From positions 34,831,469 through 34,895,468 of the forward strand of contig CM043942.1 in the NCBI GenBank assembly GCA_014529385.2: a stretch of DNA of 64,000 bases, given 5' to 3'. Origin of the DNA: Adiantum capillus-veneris (Eukaryota > Streptophyta > Polypodiopsida > Polypodiales > Pteridaceae). Below, one piece after another: positions 43,401 through 55,000 of this stretch. The translations under genes were made by a program, and so were the position numbers. Under the pieces are notes generated by a model that made no database searches, was not told the origin of the DNA, and saw only the letters and a program-made list of their open reading frames with translations. The number at the start of each line of letters is the position of its first letter. Within the stretch, counting starts at the first letter, position 1.

Positions 43401-44814
43401 ACTCAAGCTCTTCAGGAGAGAGTTTATTTTTGCCTTTGTAAACTCCCTTCTCTTTAGCTTTGTTGGAGTTTCCCTTTGGAGACTTTTGGACATTGTCCTT
43501 CCCCTTAGGCTCATTGGAACCCTTGTTTTCCGTGGGTTTAGAATTTCTTTTAGCCCCCGTTTGGAAATTGATTCAAGAAGCCACCATAGTATGGTGTATA
43601 ACGGCCAATATGGTGTGTGGCCTTTGCGAGTTGACATACTCTGCCATTTTTTCGGTTAAGCCCGCACAAATTTTTTGCTTTTGCTCTCCAAAATCCAACT
43701 TCTTAAAGACAGTGGCTTTGAGTTGTAATTCCCAAAACTTGTCTACATTTTTGTGAATGGATTCGTAGGGATAGAGCTTCAAGCTTTGCCATTCAGTGAG
43801 TACTTTGTCTTTGGCATTGGTGGCCAAAAACTGCTTCATAATGGAAGCTCTTAAAGCTTTCCATGTTTGTGGAGCTTCATCGTTGGCCCGTAGGCTAGAC
43901 CACCATTGCCTGGCGGACTTTTGAAAGTGCATAGCTACATGGCATAGATTAGAGGACTCCGTGAAGCCCTCATCTCCAAACGCTGCATTGAATTGTTGGA
44001 TAAAGGCAAAAACTTTGTCTGTAGCACCAAAGGTGCCATCGTAGGTAAGGAAAGAGATGCTCTTCCCTCCCTCTTGGAACTTCTTGAGCTTGGATTACCT
44101 CTTCCACGCGGCATAGGATTTCCTATGGCCTCTTTTTTTTTATGGTTCAAAGGTTGCACCATCACTTTCTTCAGAAGATGAAGAATTTGAGGAAGGTGGA
44201 GAAGAGGGTGACCTCTTTCTTGCCTTGATCTTCTTTGTCTTCACCATCACTTTCATAAGATGAAGAGGATGAAGAAGAGGGAGAAGAGGGTGTCCTCTTT
44301 CTCGCCTTTTTCTTCTCTTGTTTTTTGTCATCCCTCTTTGAATTATGGTGTGGAGAAGCATGCGATGGTCTTCTCCGTTTTGGAGGTGATGGAGAGCATT
44401 TAGCCCGCCTTCTTCGTGGAGCCATCTCCATCGAGGTGGCTGGAGACTCACTTCTTTCTTGTTCCTTCAGTGGAGGCTCTTGAATTCTCCTTTCAGAAGG
44501 AGATGCGTCATCAAGGAGCAAATTTTTGAGCCCTTCATATGGATCCTTTTCTTCTTCCCGAATCGGAGAGAGGCCTCTTTTGGAAGTCTCGCAAGGGGGC
44601 TTCCTAGGTGCTCTCTCGTCATGGTGGGGAGCTTGGAGAATCCCATGAGCATGAAGTTGTTGTTGCACTTCACTTGGGAGGGATGGATTGCCCATGGCTT
44701 GTTAAAGACTAGAAACAAGATAGTTAACAAGCATCGGGGCATCATTAGTAGCATGCTCATTAGCAAAATCAAAGTTATCAACATTAACTTCACTCTCTTT
44801 ACTATTGTCAGCCA
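43401..44814 (-). pseudogene. Gypsy gag
   Basis: The likely start is ATG at 44814 (MADNSKESEVNVDNFDFANE), interrupted by a stop near 44702, then MGNPSLPSEVQQQLHAHGIL. A low-complexity Ser/Glu/Lys-rich region (44450-44150) is internally repeated (ARKRTPSSPSSSS / ARKRSPSSPPSSNS) and frame-shifted. The capsid domain follows: FLTYDGTFGATDKVFAFIQQ, HFQKSARQWWSSLRANDEAP, VLTEWQSLKLYPYESIHKNV, LTEKMAEYVNSQRPHTILAV. The R-L/G...W..L..F pattern is typical. Multiple lesions. Confidence 0.85.
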
Positions 44815-45216
44815 TTCTAACAACTTTTAGGTGTAAACTTTTTAGGCGTACTTTGGCACTTCAAGCCCTAGTTGCTACTCCTCTTTACCCCTTTACAAAA
44901 AGCACTCAAGCCACTGTACCCGTGGCTTGAATACCATTAATTGCAAGAAACATAAGAGAGGGTCGTTCAACACCAAAACAGCACCGGCTCCTATCAAGCT
45001 TCTAATAGCTGTAGGCAAGCCCCGTAGGACTCCACTATTAAGACCATAGCTCTCGACAGTGATGCCCCGTTATCTGCACGACGGCAGGTGCACTGCAAGG
45101 TTGAAAAATCCCTATTCTACTTACTCACATGCAATTAATAATACCAACCATTTACAGCTAGCTTGAGGACCTCCCTTCTCGAGCAAGAAAAGAGAAACCT
45201 TGTGCTCTGATACCAA
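44815..45216 (-). other. Gypsy leader and primer-binding site
   Basis: TTGGTATCAGAGCACAAGG (45216-45198 on the minus strand) adjoins the LTR end TGTTACA and matches the Met-tRNA primer site exactly through TATCAGAGC. The remaining ~380 bp to the gag ATG are non-coding leader. Confidence 0.92.
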
Positions 45217-46438
45217 TGTAACATTTAAGGGCCTAATAACTTGTGTGTAGCAGAATATAGCATGAACATAGTGAGCATTTCATTAGAATAGATTCCTAAT
45301 GAGAATAACAAGAGTGCTTGGGTGGAGAAAGCAACAAAAGTTATAACACCTAGTTAGATAGCATGAACAATACTTCAAAAGAGAGAGAAATTAAGCTATT
45401 GCCAACAGTAGAGGACCGGATTTACACCGGTCCCCCCTCTAAAAGGCTTTGTATTATGGTTTCTCCCATCAAGAGATATATTTTACAATACAATTCTTTG
45501 TGTTCCTTCAATACTAGCTAGTGCAATGAAGATGGAAACTTCATGCACTAAGCAAAACACTTATCAAACACAACATCAATTCCCTCACGGTCTCAGACCC
45601 CAGACCTCACACACTTTCAAAGATGGTGAGAGCTAGCGGGGTATGAGAGTAGATTGAGAGGAAGAAGGAGTATTCTTACGAGAAAGATGTACATCCCCTC
45701 ACATAATCACTCACGCTAGCATAGCTTAGCTTAGTAATTAGCATGGTAGAGGGATGAGAAATCATTGAAGCGTGGATCTTGGTTGGATTTGCATCACAAA
45801 GCCAAGAGTTGTTGGTGTAGGCCTCCCTTCTCACAAGCTTGGAGTAGGTGGTAAGCATTCCATTAAAGCTTGAGAAGGAGAGAGAGAGAGAGAATCTTCT
45901 TGCTCCATACATGAGTTTGTGTGAGTGTGTAAGTGGTAATTGCCTTTGGAAAAACAGCCCCCCCTCTCTCTCTTGGTCGACCCCTCTTGCTATATGCTCT
46001 TGCTAGCACCTCGTTGGACCTCCCCAGGCTTAGCCAATAGGATTTTAGGAGCATAAGTGATAGTCTTCTGACATGTGTCCCCCTTTCCCCGTTTGTGAGA
46101 GATTTAGGTAATTAATTAATGAAACTAAACTCTCATTGGACCCCTTTGTCTCCTACCTATAGGAATCAGGCAAGCCATTGGGCTGTTGAATGCTCATTGA
46201 ACCACTCAAGAGACTGTCTAATAGTCTTCTAGAGCGATTAATTCTGATTGGTTCTTTTATTAAGTGTTTTGAAATTAATTAAACTAGATTTACTTTAAAG
46301 CCTTATTCTCATTGATCCACCTCCAAGGCCATCCAATAGGATTTGAGTACTCCTTGTGGGCATCTGGGCTAGGGAGCTGACATGTGTCCCTCATTCCCTT
46401 TGTGTAAAGGGAGCTTGTGTGTGTGTGTGTGTGTGTGT
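45217..46438 (-). repeat. Gypsy 5' LTR, inner part
   Basis: Collinear with 37998-39200. It stops at an expanded (GT)n tract (46417-46440), where the Tat element is inserted. The outer part is at 56911-57342. Confidence 0.95.
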
Positions 46439-48381
46439 GTTGAAGCAAGCTTTTCCATGCATGGGAACCCCCCATATATTTTTGCCCTTTTACCAAAATA
46501 TTTCCTATTATATAAGTTACTTTTGATTTTTTCTTCCTTTTTCACAAACGTTTTAGCCTTTATTAAATAAATAAGACTTATGCTAATCAATCACGATGTA
46601 GCATAAATAAGTAAGCTTTCTTTGTTGATATCTCTTTTGACCTTAAATATTAAATATATATATTCTAAATTACATTATATAGTTTAGTATTTTCTAATAT
46701 ATTTTTCATGTATATATATTATTCCACTCTACCAAATATTTTATTCACTAGTTTTCATTTTCAAACCTCAACCCCACTTTCAAATTTCAATAATACCTCC
46801 ATCTAAATGATTGTCAATCTTTTCAAAACTCTAGGTCATGTTTTCATACACATGAAGGAGCTTACACTTGAAGGCAAGAGAGAAGTCCACTCAAAGGGGA
46901 CCACCAAAAGACCTTTGCAGCCACAAATAATACATTATTTGGCTAAATTTTCGAAGTAAAGAAGAACCCCGAATCTGAAGGAGCGTTCAACATGAAAGAT
47001 GTAGCTCGTGATCTCAACTTTTAGCTCAATCTTTTTCAGAATTTTTGGAGTTATGAACACGGAGATATGATTTTTGTAGTGGACCCGAGTTTTCTCATGT
47101 AATGGTGACACAGGCCATCCCCAATTTTCTTCCCTCTAGAATGGCTATGGTTCTACAAGTCTTCAAGCATGATTACAAGATACAAGGCTCTTTTAATGAG
47201 GTCTTGGCAAGTCTAGAGTGATTCTATCACCATTTTTGGAGGATCCATCCTCATCAACAACTATCCACCTTTGACAATCTCTCTTGTAAATTTCTTACCT
47301 TTCTCTTCTCTCCCTAATAAGCTTATGTCTAGCCAAAGCTAGACTATTATAAATATCTCCTATCCTCTACATCCTACCCACATTCTCTCATCTTCTCTCT
47401 CTATTGACTCTGGTATTTTAAATAATGAGGAGACAAGATGGGAGCCACAGTCACATGCACCCCATTTTCCTAGTCACCAAAGTGGGACACTCACCTCAAA
47501 TAGAAATATTGCTAAATCCTCCCCTCCTTCCCTATATAAGGAGGCCATGAGAGCTCACTTCAAAAGACACACACACACACACACACACCTATTCATACAC
47601 ACTCTTGTGCTACATGCTTGTAGCATGAACCCTAATCACATAATCACAACACCATCATCATGACCATCACCATGCACAAAACATGAGCACCACACCTCCA
47701 CACCACTTGTAATTAAGGGTTGAAGGCACAATTTGAAGAAGAAGAACGGTGGACACACTCATAATATTCCTCGCCATCAACTCCCATCTCTCCATTATGC
47801 CTCCTATGATCTTGTCCCCTTCTCATTTTCCTGCCATACGCTACCTATTGTATTCATCTTTTGCAAGCAATCAACACACTCCATCTTGGTGCCATGCTTT
47901 GAGTCGCTTTGGATACATCTCATTGTGAGTATGGTATATGCTTGTTCCTTGCCCTTTTTTTTTTTGCTTATGTAAAGGTGTGCGGATTCGCCACCATACA
48001 CACACACTCTCTCTCCCTCTCATATTCCTATCATCTTGCTACTTCCATCTTGAGGTGTGCGGATTCGCCACCTCTTGTATGATAAGTGAGCATACTCGCA
48101 AGTTTCCCCTACCTCATTATCTTCCTTACTAACATGCACGAGTAGCGAGCCCATTCTCACTCACTCACCACTCCTCTCACCTTATTCTCCGACCACCCCA
48201 TTCCACATTTGGGCGTGGATCTTGAAATTGTTTTCCATGGCATGATTCATTGTGTATATGTATGCGTCCTAGCCGCATATCTTTCTAGGTGGTGCCCCTA
48301 TTGTGTATCCCCCATGATGAGGCCATTGTGCATAGTCTTGGTGTAGAGGCCACCGGGTCTATTTTTCACTTCTGCCTCTCA
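46439..48381 (+). repeat. Tat 5' LTR
   Basis: It starts tgttgaagcaagctttt and ends ctgcctctca. A TATA box cctatataag is at 47531. Near 47979 and 48053 the phrase ggtgtgcggattcgccacc occurs twice; GGTG and CACC can pair, so each could form a small hairpin downstream of the TATA box. Small frames here (47733-47975) are not supported. Confidence 0.92.
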
Positions 48382-48436
48382 TTTGGTGCCCCCACGGAGG
48401 ATCGAACTCAAGACCTTCAGTTTACAAGGCTGACAT
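48382..48436 (-). other. Primer-binding site extended into a tRNA-Thr(UGU)-like 3' half
   Basis: The plus strand after the LTR reads tttggtgcccccacggagg. The reverse complement of the following ~50 nt reads as a tRNA 3' half. An anticodon arm with loop CTTGTAA (anticodon TGT) is flanked by TCAGC and ACTGA. Then come AGGTC, a T-arm with loop TTCGATC, an acceptor strand ending GGGGGCA, and CCA next to the LTR. Stems are imperfect (one mismatch in the anticodon arm, two in the T arm). A normal primer site would need only about 12-18 nt. Confidence 0.7.
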
Positions 48437-49457
48437 GTTTACTTCTCTTCATGGACGAGTGGCTTCTTGAATCCTCTAATTGGACCACTGAAGAGGAGGA
48501 TCTTCAAGCAGGTTTGACACAAGTCATCAAGACACTCTTGCTAGGGTGTTGTATTGTTAGCATAGAAGAAGTGGTAAGACCTTCTTTCCCTACTCAGATT
48601 GTTTACATTTTTCATCATCCTCGCAAGCGTAAAAGCAAGGCACAAGCTGCATCATGCTCACATTGTAGCCAAAAACCGCACCTTCGACATGAGTGCAACC
48701 CAAAGTGAAGAAAAGGCCATCATTTTCTCCCTCGACATCCGCACAGGCGTTCTCACATCAGTAGGCTTTCAAGTAGCACTAGGCTTCTCTACATCTACGT
48801 CCCCATCTTTGCCACCTATTCCACCTACATCGACAATAAGTCTTCACAACTTGAGGAAGCTACTACGAACGCGTGGTCCCTCCCTCTCCCTTGCACCAAA
48901 AGATTCAAGGGTTTTCCAGCGCCGACAATCACCCCGTCTCCAAAACAAAAGGGTAAATCCTCCAAAGTCTTTCTATACCTCACTCTCATCTCATGAGCCA
49001 GGAACTAGAAACAGTAGCATGGATTCTACGTCGTCTACCGAGTGATGTGGCGGAGCTTGTCATCGACAAGGTCTTTGACACTGGTTTTTCTTGGCAGAAA
49101 GACAAGACCCTCCACCTTCAAGGGGTGTTGCTTGTGAATCAAGGCTATGATGACGACTTTACAGCTTGCTATGTATCCATCCAACTTGGATTGATACAAG
49201 TGGTAAGACTCACCACCTACCTCATCACACCTGTGTATACACTAGATGGCACTCTATCTTGCAGGAAAGTGAAGTTGCTCAAAGAGAGAGAGTTCAAGCT
49301 TTTCCAAGAGCTTGCTAGAGGGGCAGTCCTAGAGCTAGAAGATGAACACAACCTTGTCCTGTGGTACTATAAATTTGACCTCGACTACCAAGAGCTCTAC
49401 ACCTCCGACTATAACCTTCCACCACAAAGGAGAGAGCCTTTCCGAATTATCATGTGA
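48437..49457 (+). CDS. Pre-gag reading frames of the Tat element (unrecognised)
   Basis: Overlapping frames 48289-48708, 48599-49045 and 48993-49457. The last (154 codons) begins MSQELETVAWILRRLPSDVA and reads smoothly: VIDKVFDTGFSWQKDKTLHL, YVSIQLGLIQVVRLTTYL, LARGAVLELEDEHNLVLWYY. It looks like real protein but matches no domain I know. Some Tat elements have an extra ORF before gag, so an ORF1 is plausible. Frames overlap by -1/+1 shifts, so lesions are likely. Confidence 0.5.
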
Positions 49458-49681
49458 TGGACCCAGCGCATCAACCTTTTGCAAGGAACCAAACTTATGC
49501 ACCACAACGAATTCAATCAATCAAAGTAATCTTGGACCGCAAGATGTTTTATCAGCAGATCATTACAACCATGTTTGGTAGAGAACGACTGCAAGAGATA
49601 AACACCTCTTCTCTACCCTTTATCCTCCCTATGATTAATCATGAAGTGTCTTTTGATGTAGTTATTTTCATCCTTGTATAG
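49454..49681 (+). CDS. Small pre-gag frame conserved with 24159-24371
   Basis: 75 codons, overlapping the preceding frame by 4 bases (ATGATGG). FGRERLQEINTSSLPFILPM and SFDVVIFILV are shared with the older copy 25 kb away. It ends 98 bp before the gag ATG. Function unknown; it may be the end of the pre-gag ORF or a small protein. Confidence 0.55.
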   Translation: MMDPAHQPFARNQTYAPQRIQSIKVILDRKMFYQQIITTMFGRERLQEINTSSLPFILPMINHEVSFDVVIFILV

Positions 49682-49778
49682 TATGTTTTCCATCCACCGA
49701 GCACCCATGTATTGAATCTCTATAAAAAGAAAATTTAAAAAAAAAAATCTAAGTCGAGTTAATTTTCTCACTCTCACA

Positions 49779-51242
49779 ATGGCAAGTGTAGCATTTCCAA
49801 CATTTACTGGTAAGGTGGGTGAGGATGCTGCAGACTTTCTAGACAACTTGGAAATAGCATGTGTCATCTCTGCGAGAGATGATGATGCTTCACGCTTGCG
49901 CATCTTCCCACTTCTAATGAAGGTGGAGGCAAGATCATGGTACAATGCCTTGGCACAAGCAACCAAGGAACGGTGGGACTTATTAAGAGCAGCCTTTGTG
50001 AAGCGTTTTGGAGAGGGCACAACATCAGAGAAGCTATGGCAATTGTTGACAGAGTTAAAGCAGGGCAGTATGCTGGAATACGCATCATATGAGTCAAAGT
50101 TTGTAGATTTATGGGGGCGATGGGTTGCATCGCTAAGAGAGGATGAGGGGGAACCTGATTTCCTAAAGAAGGATCGGTTTGTGGCTAGGTTATGGCCAAC
50201 TCTTAAAGAGAAGGTGAAGGGAAGGTTTTCTGCTACGTATGAGCTAGCAGTTGAAGTGGCCCTCCTTAAAGACAAGAAGTTGCGCCTACAAGCCAGGAAT
50301 ATCGATGAAGAGGAAGCCGTTAGGACCCGACCACCTCTAGCACCACCTACAACAGCTGCCCAGAGGATTCAACCACAAGAACCAATTGAAGGTCAACAAG
50401 ACCTGCTCAATCGAATCACCAATCAACTTGAGAATCTCTCAGTCCATTTGATACAACAAGGGCATGCACACAATCGCAACCAAGAGCAAGGAAGAGGACA
50501 ACGACGGCAAAACCAAGAATACCACTGCTACAATTGTGGGGAGGATGGTCATGGCATGCACTACTGTCCACACCCAAGGAGGCAGAATTTCAACAAAGGA
50601 GCCAGGCAAAACCAGGTTTCACCACCGAGAGCAAGACCACCACCACCGAGGGCACCACAACAAGCACCACCCGTGCAAATCCTACAACCACCACAACCTC
50701 TCATTCCACCCTTACCGCCACCACCAGTTGGCAATCAAACAGTAAGCGTCATCAGTCTTGAAGGTAAAGGAAAGGAGAAAGTGGAGGAGGATAAGACCAA
50801 GGTTAAAGGAATAGATTCCATAGGGGTAAAACGCGCTAGGCATGGTGAATCTTCCCAAAAGGAAGAAAAGATGAAGACTAAAGGGGAATCTAGCAAAAAG
50901 CCGTCCAAGTCACGACGTAAAATTGACATTGTAGATTTCTCTTTGGGTAAATGTTCTAAACCATATGATTTGGTTCAAGATGTTTCTGTGCAGGGCCCAA
51001 AAATCACCTGGCCCCAGTTATTCCACCTAGCACCTAGGGTGAGGAGACAATGGACAAAGATGGTTAGCACGAGACGACCAAAGCCAAAGATAGCTGGGGC
51101 TATCTCTGGGAGGAATCTAGATGACATACTACCATTGATGGATGCTTACATCAAAGGGCAACACATCTCCAATATCTACATTGATGGTGGCGCACAAATA
51201 TGCGTCATGAGTGAAAAAATGATGCACCGTTTGGGTTTATAG
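49779..51242 (+). CDS. Tat gag and protease N-terminal half
   Basis: 487 codons from ATG at 49779 (MASVAFPTFTGKVGEDAADF), preceded by a typical tctcacaATGGC context. Capsid motifs: LKMKVEARSWYNAL-like (LLMKVEARSWYNALAQATKE), DLLRAAFVKRFGEGTTSE and LLTELKQGSMLEYASYESKF. Zinc knuckle CYNCGEDGHGMHYC is at about residues 249-262. A Pro-rich linker (PPPPRAPQQAPPVQ) and basic segment follow. The frame ends in the protease active site IYIDGGAQICVMSEKMMHRL (DGGA). The stop at 51240 lies inside the protease, so a full protease needs readthrough, or the stop is a lesion. Confidence 0.9.
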   Translation: MASVAFPTFTGKVGEDAADFLDNLEIACVISARDDDASRLRIFPLLMKVEARSWYNALAQATKERWDLLRAAFVKRFGEGTTSEKLWQLLTELKQGSMLEYASYESKFVDLWGRWVASLREDEGEPDFLKKDRFVARLWPTLKEKVKGRFSATYELAVEVALLKDKKLRLQARNIDEEEAVRTRPPLAPPTTAAQRIQPQEPIEGQQDLLNRITNQLENLSVHLIQQGHAHNRNQEQGRGQRRQNQEYHCYNCGEDGHGMHYCPHPRRQNFNKGARQNQVSPPRARPPPPRAPQQAPPVQILQPPQPLIPPLPPPPVGNQTVSVISLEGKGKEKVEEDKTKVKGIDSIGVKRARHGESSQKEEKMKTKGESSKKPSKSRRKIDIVDFSLGKCSKPYDLVQDVSVQGPKITWPQLFHLAPRVRRQWTKMVSTRRPKPKIAGAISGRNLDDILPLMDAYIKGQHISNIYIDGGAQICVMSEKMMHRLGL

Positions 51243-52016
51243 GTGAGTCGGCCGGCACCATGCCGAGCCAAAATGGAAAATAATTTAAAATTTCAATGTG
51301 TTGGTGTCATAAATGCAGTTAGGATAAAGGCATTCAACACCGAGGTAGATGTGGACATCTTTGTCATGCCACACAAAGGGGAGGGCTATCCTATCATTCT
51401 AGGGAGGCCTTGGCTTATGGCTATGAGAGCTAAGCAGGACTGGGACACAGGCATAATCCAGATGAAGGATGCAAAAGGGAGGCCAATACTTTACGACATG
51501 AAGATAGGTCGGCAATGCGACATGGATCTAGAAACCTCTATGGATGAGTTTTCTAGTAGTGACTCTTCAATCACTTCAGAGGAGGAGTCAACACTGAGTG
51601 AAGAAAGTGACAGTAGCATTGAGGTGATGGGGATCATTCTCAAGGACCCTAAGAAGATGGAGCAACCTGATGCCTCATCATCAAACCGAGGGGAGACACC
51701 GGGTATGAAACCTCTGGTAGAAGCAAGTAAGCTACATCAAATGCTCTCTAGTGAGTTGTGTGGGAAGGAGCGTGAAGATTATATTTTGATGCTAAGTAAT
51801 TTTACCACATTGTTCATTGATGAATATGATAAAATCACTGGCATCAGAGTAGTTCAACATCACATTAAGCTCAAGGAGGGAAGTAAACCTGTAGTGCAGA
51901 AGCTCAGGCGGCTAGGAGCAATTCAACAAGACGCCCTACTCAAAGAAGTGAGGAAATTGCTAGAAGCCGGTTTTATCTATCCTGTTGAAGACTCAGAGTG
52001 GTTTCTTCAGTGGTAG
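51243..52016 (+). pseudogene. Tat protease C-terminal half and RT lead-in
   Basis: Same frame as gag after a single TAG. VDVDIFVMPHKGEGYPIILG and RPWLMAMRAKQDW are the ILGRPW-type protease end. A Ser/Glu-rich linker follows, then ELCGKEREDYILMLSNF and HHIKLKEGSKPVVQKLRRLG, DALLKEVRKLLEAGFIYPVE, the conserved approach to RT. The frame shifts at about 52005 (DSEWFLQW stop), and RT continues in another frame (VSSVVVTPKKNGKWR). Confidence 0.88.
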
Positions 52017-53710
52017 TCACACCAAAGAAGAATGGTAAGTGGAGGGTTTGTGTTTATTACAAGCCTCTTAATGCAGCCACAAAGAGGGACCATTTTCCTC
52101 TTCCTTTTCAAGACGAAATACTCAATGAGGTAGCAGGACATGAGCGCTACACGGTATGTGATGGCTACTCAGGCTACTTCAAAAATTAGCATCATTGAAG
52201 AAGATCAAAAGAAGACAACCTTCATCACACCATGGGGATGTTTTGCTTATAGAGTTATGCCTTTTGGTCTCACTAATGCTCCAGCCACTTTTCAGCGATA
52301 TGTGACATTTGTTTTTCAGCCATTCTTTGGAAAATCAACCCGTGTTTTTATTGATGACTTTTGTATCTATAGCTCTCGCTCTCTTCATTTGGAGAAATTT
52401 TATGAAGTTCTAGCTAGGCTACAAGCTTTGGGGGGCCAACTCAATGTGGAGAAATGCCACATTGGTGAAAGCAAGGTTACTCTTCTTGGCCATGTGATCT
52501 TGGCCAATGGCATTGAAGCTGACCCAAGCAAGGTTCAAGCCTTGGTGGCTTTGACCTCTCCCACCACAACAAAGCAGTTGGTCTCTTTTCTTCAAAAGGT
52601 GAGGTATTTGAGTAGGTTCATTCACTTGCTCTCCCAAGTGGTTCTCCCTTTACAACAAGTTACCCATCAAGAGATCTTCACTTGGAGTAAAGAAAATGAA
52701 CAACAATTCAATGAGGTAAAACAAATTTTAGCTTCACTTCCCACCATAGCACCTCCAAAGTGGGATGAGCCATTTTATGTAAACCCTAGTGTGGGCAATG
52801 ACACACTTGGGGCTGTATTGATGCAAAAGGATCCTCAAACTTCTTTCATGCGTCCTATCTACTTCTCTAGTCAAATGATGACTCCATCAGAAAAGGGATA
52901 CACGGCAGTGGAGCACATGGTGCTTGCATTAATGTTTGCTACCACCAAATTTCACTCTTATTTATTGTCTAGACCATTCATAATCTTAACAATGGAAGAA
53001 GTATTTCCTTATGTAATGCAGCACATGGATGTTTCTTCTAGGATTTCCAAATGGCTCACAAGGCTGCAAGAGTTTGACTACACAATGCAAGTGGAGAACT
53101 CCACAAGGGCCAGTCTAGGAGGTATTCTCACTCATTGCCACTATGAAAAGAAGCTAAAGATAAAGCCAAATGATCAAGATATTACACCCGTACTGGAAGT
53201 CCCTAAGGTAGAGGAGGCTCACTCTCTTTTCTTTGATGGAGCCTACAAGAGGAAAGTGGACAAAGCTGCAGCAGGCGTTGTCATCTTCAACGAGCAAGGG
53301 GATAAAGTTTTCTCCATTGGGAATATCTTGGATTCTCACTCTAACAATGAGGCAGAATATGCAGCCTTAACTCTTGGGTTAGAGTGGTGTGTGACACAGG
53401 GTATTCAACGGTTAAATGTATTTAGTGATGCCATGCTTTTAATAAAACAAATACAAGGAACTTGGGCTTGTAAAAATCATAGCTTGCTAGGCCATTTGCG
53501 CAAAGTCAAGGAACTTTTAGGGAAATTTCAAGTTATACAATTACATCATGTCCCTCGAGCAGAAAATCAAGAAGCAGATGCTCTAGCTAGAGAGAAGTTG
53601 CAAGATGTTTCAGTGGTGGGTGCTATCAAGTTGAAGCTGCCTCTCTTCCAAGGTAGCGATGCTATGCCTAACATCATGAGTTTCTTGGACACAGGAGAGT
53701 GTCCTAAGAT
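52000..53710 (+). pseudogene. Tat reverse transcriptase, RNase H and archaeal-type RNase H
   Basis: RT: VVTPKKNGKWRVCVYYKPLN (VDY/VCY position altered to YY), FPLPFQDEILNEVAGHERYT, CDGYSGYF with catalytic Asp. A +1 shift at about 52185 follows, then ISIIEEDQKKTTFITPWGCF, VMPFGLTNAPATFQRYV and VFIDDFCIYSSRS (FIDD). The first RNase H is around 52773-53100 (VNPSVGNDTLGAVLMQKDPQ; catalytic Asp read as Asn). The second, archaeal-type RNase H spans about 53215-53595: LFFDGAYKRKVDKAAAGVVI, SNNEAEYAALTLGLEWC, LNVFSDAMLLIKQIQG, PRAENQEADALA; D, E, D, D are all visible. Confidence 0.93.
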
Positions 53711-54975
53711 CTTACTAAGGGCCAAAAGCAGTGGCTTGTGCGCAAGGCAACAAAATACCGCCTTATCAATGACGACCTCTACTGCAAGGGTAAGGATCAA
53801 ATTCTTAGGCGTGTACCTCTCTCTAGAGAGATCACTGAAATCATTTCAAGTTGCCATGATGGTGTTTGCGGAGGACACTTTGCACTTGACGTCACGAGTA
53901 GAAAGATTCTACAAGCCGGGTTTGTATGGCCTAGTCTACATAGGGATGTGCATCATTGGTGTAAAACATGCAAGGAATGTCAAAAGGCAGGGGATAGGAG
54001 GCTCACATATGAGCAGCAGACTCCTATAATCTCATCTGGACCATTTGAGAAATGGGGAATTGATGCTATTGGGCCTTTGCCAAGGAGCCAATCAGGTAAA
54101 TTTTATATCATCATGGGTGTGGACTACATGACCAGGTGGGCTGAAACAGTTGCCACCACCCGGATTACAGCTAAGGAAGTGGCTAAGTTCGTATTTGAAA
54201 ACATTTGTTGCCGTTTTGGCACTCCTCTTGAAATAATTTCTGACAAGGGACCAGGTTTTAGAGGAGACCTTGTACGAGAGCTAATGGAGAAGTTAGGTAT
54301 CTCACGACGACACTCAACTCCCTACTACCCACAATGCAATGGTTTGGTGGAAAAGGTAAATGGTATGATCTGCAAGATCATCACTAAACATGTAAACAAT
54401 CACAAAAGTGATTGGGACAAGCATGTTATGGCTGCACTTTGGTCTTATCGCACTTCATTTCACACATCCCTTGGGTTCACACCATATCACTTGGTGTTTG
54501 GAAGGAAGTACAATTGGCTAGTCTCAGGGTTCTAGCTGGGCAGGTGGAACGTCCTAATGCTCATCTCCACAACCACATTCTTGATCTAGAGAGGCTTCAA
54601 CTAGACAGAGAGGATGCTATCAACTATAATGCAGCACAGTCAGAGCAACGTCGACTTACCTTCAACAAGGGACTTAGGAAAAAAGGTCTCAAGAAAGGTA
54701 TGTTGGTCCTACGGTATGATAACAGGTTTGACACTACGAAGGATAAAAAGTTTTCACCCAGATGGGAGGGGCCATTTGTCATTAGAAAGCGCTACGCCAA
54801 TGGCAATTACCAATTGATGGATGCAGATGGTAGGCTCCACAAAACACGTGTCAATGGATGGAGGTTGAAGCAGTACTTTTTGAGATTTGATCAAGCACCT
54901 ATGATAGAAATCCCCGAGGAGGGAGACTCCTCCACCTCAATTGAAGAAGAATCAAGTACAACGCTAGAGGCATGA
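53710..54975 (+). pseudogene. Tat integrase
   Basis: Frame 53738-54535: zinc-binding H..H (CHDGVCGGHFALD) and C..C (CKTCKECQKAG), catalytic Asp in WGIDAIGPLP, Asp in ISDKGPGFRGD, Glu in NGLVEKVNG. All three catalytic residues are kept. The frame shifts at about 54515 (FGRKYNW), and the C-terminal domain continues in 54412-54975: LDLERLQLDREDAINYNAAQ, LVLRYDNRFDTTKDKKFSPR, WEGPFVIRKRYANGNYQLMD. It ends 25 bp before the 3' LTR region. The upstream RT-RNase H frame overlaps out of phase, so two frame changes are needed to read the whole. Confidence 0.93.
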
Positions 54976-55000
54976 ATACCTCTAGCCTTAGAGGGAGGGC

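Noticed and set aside
47733-48132. Small frames in the Tat LTR (repeated at 56267-56666)
   Set aside because: They occur because the LTR is duplicated. They are non-homologous to proteins and span promoter and leader sequence.
48385-48436. A functional tRNA-Thr gene
   Set aside because: Only the 3' half is present, with mismatched stems, and it abuts an LTR end where a primer-binding site belongs.
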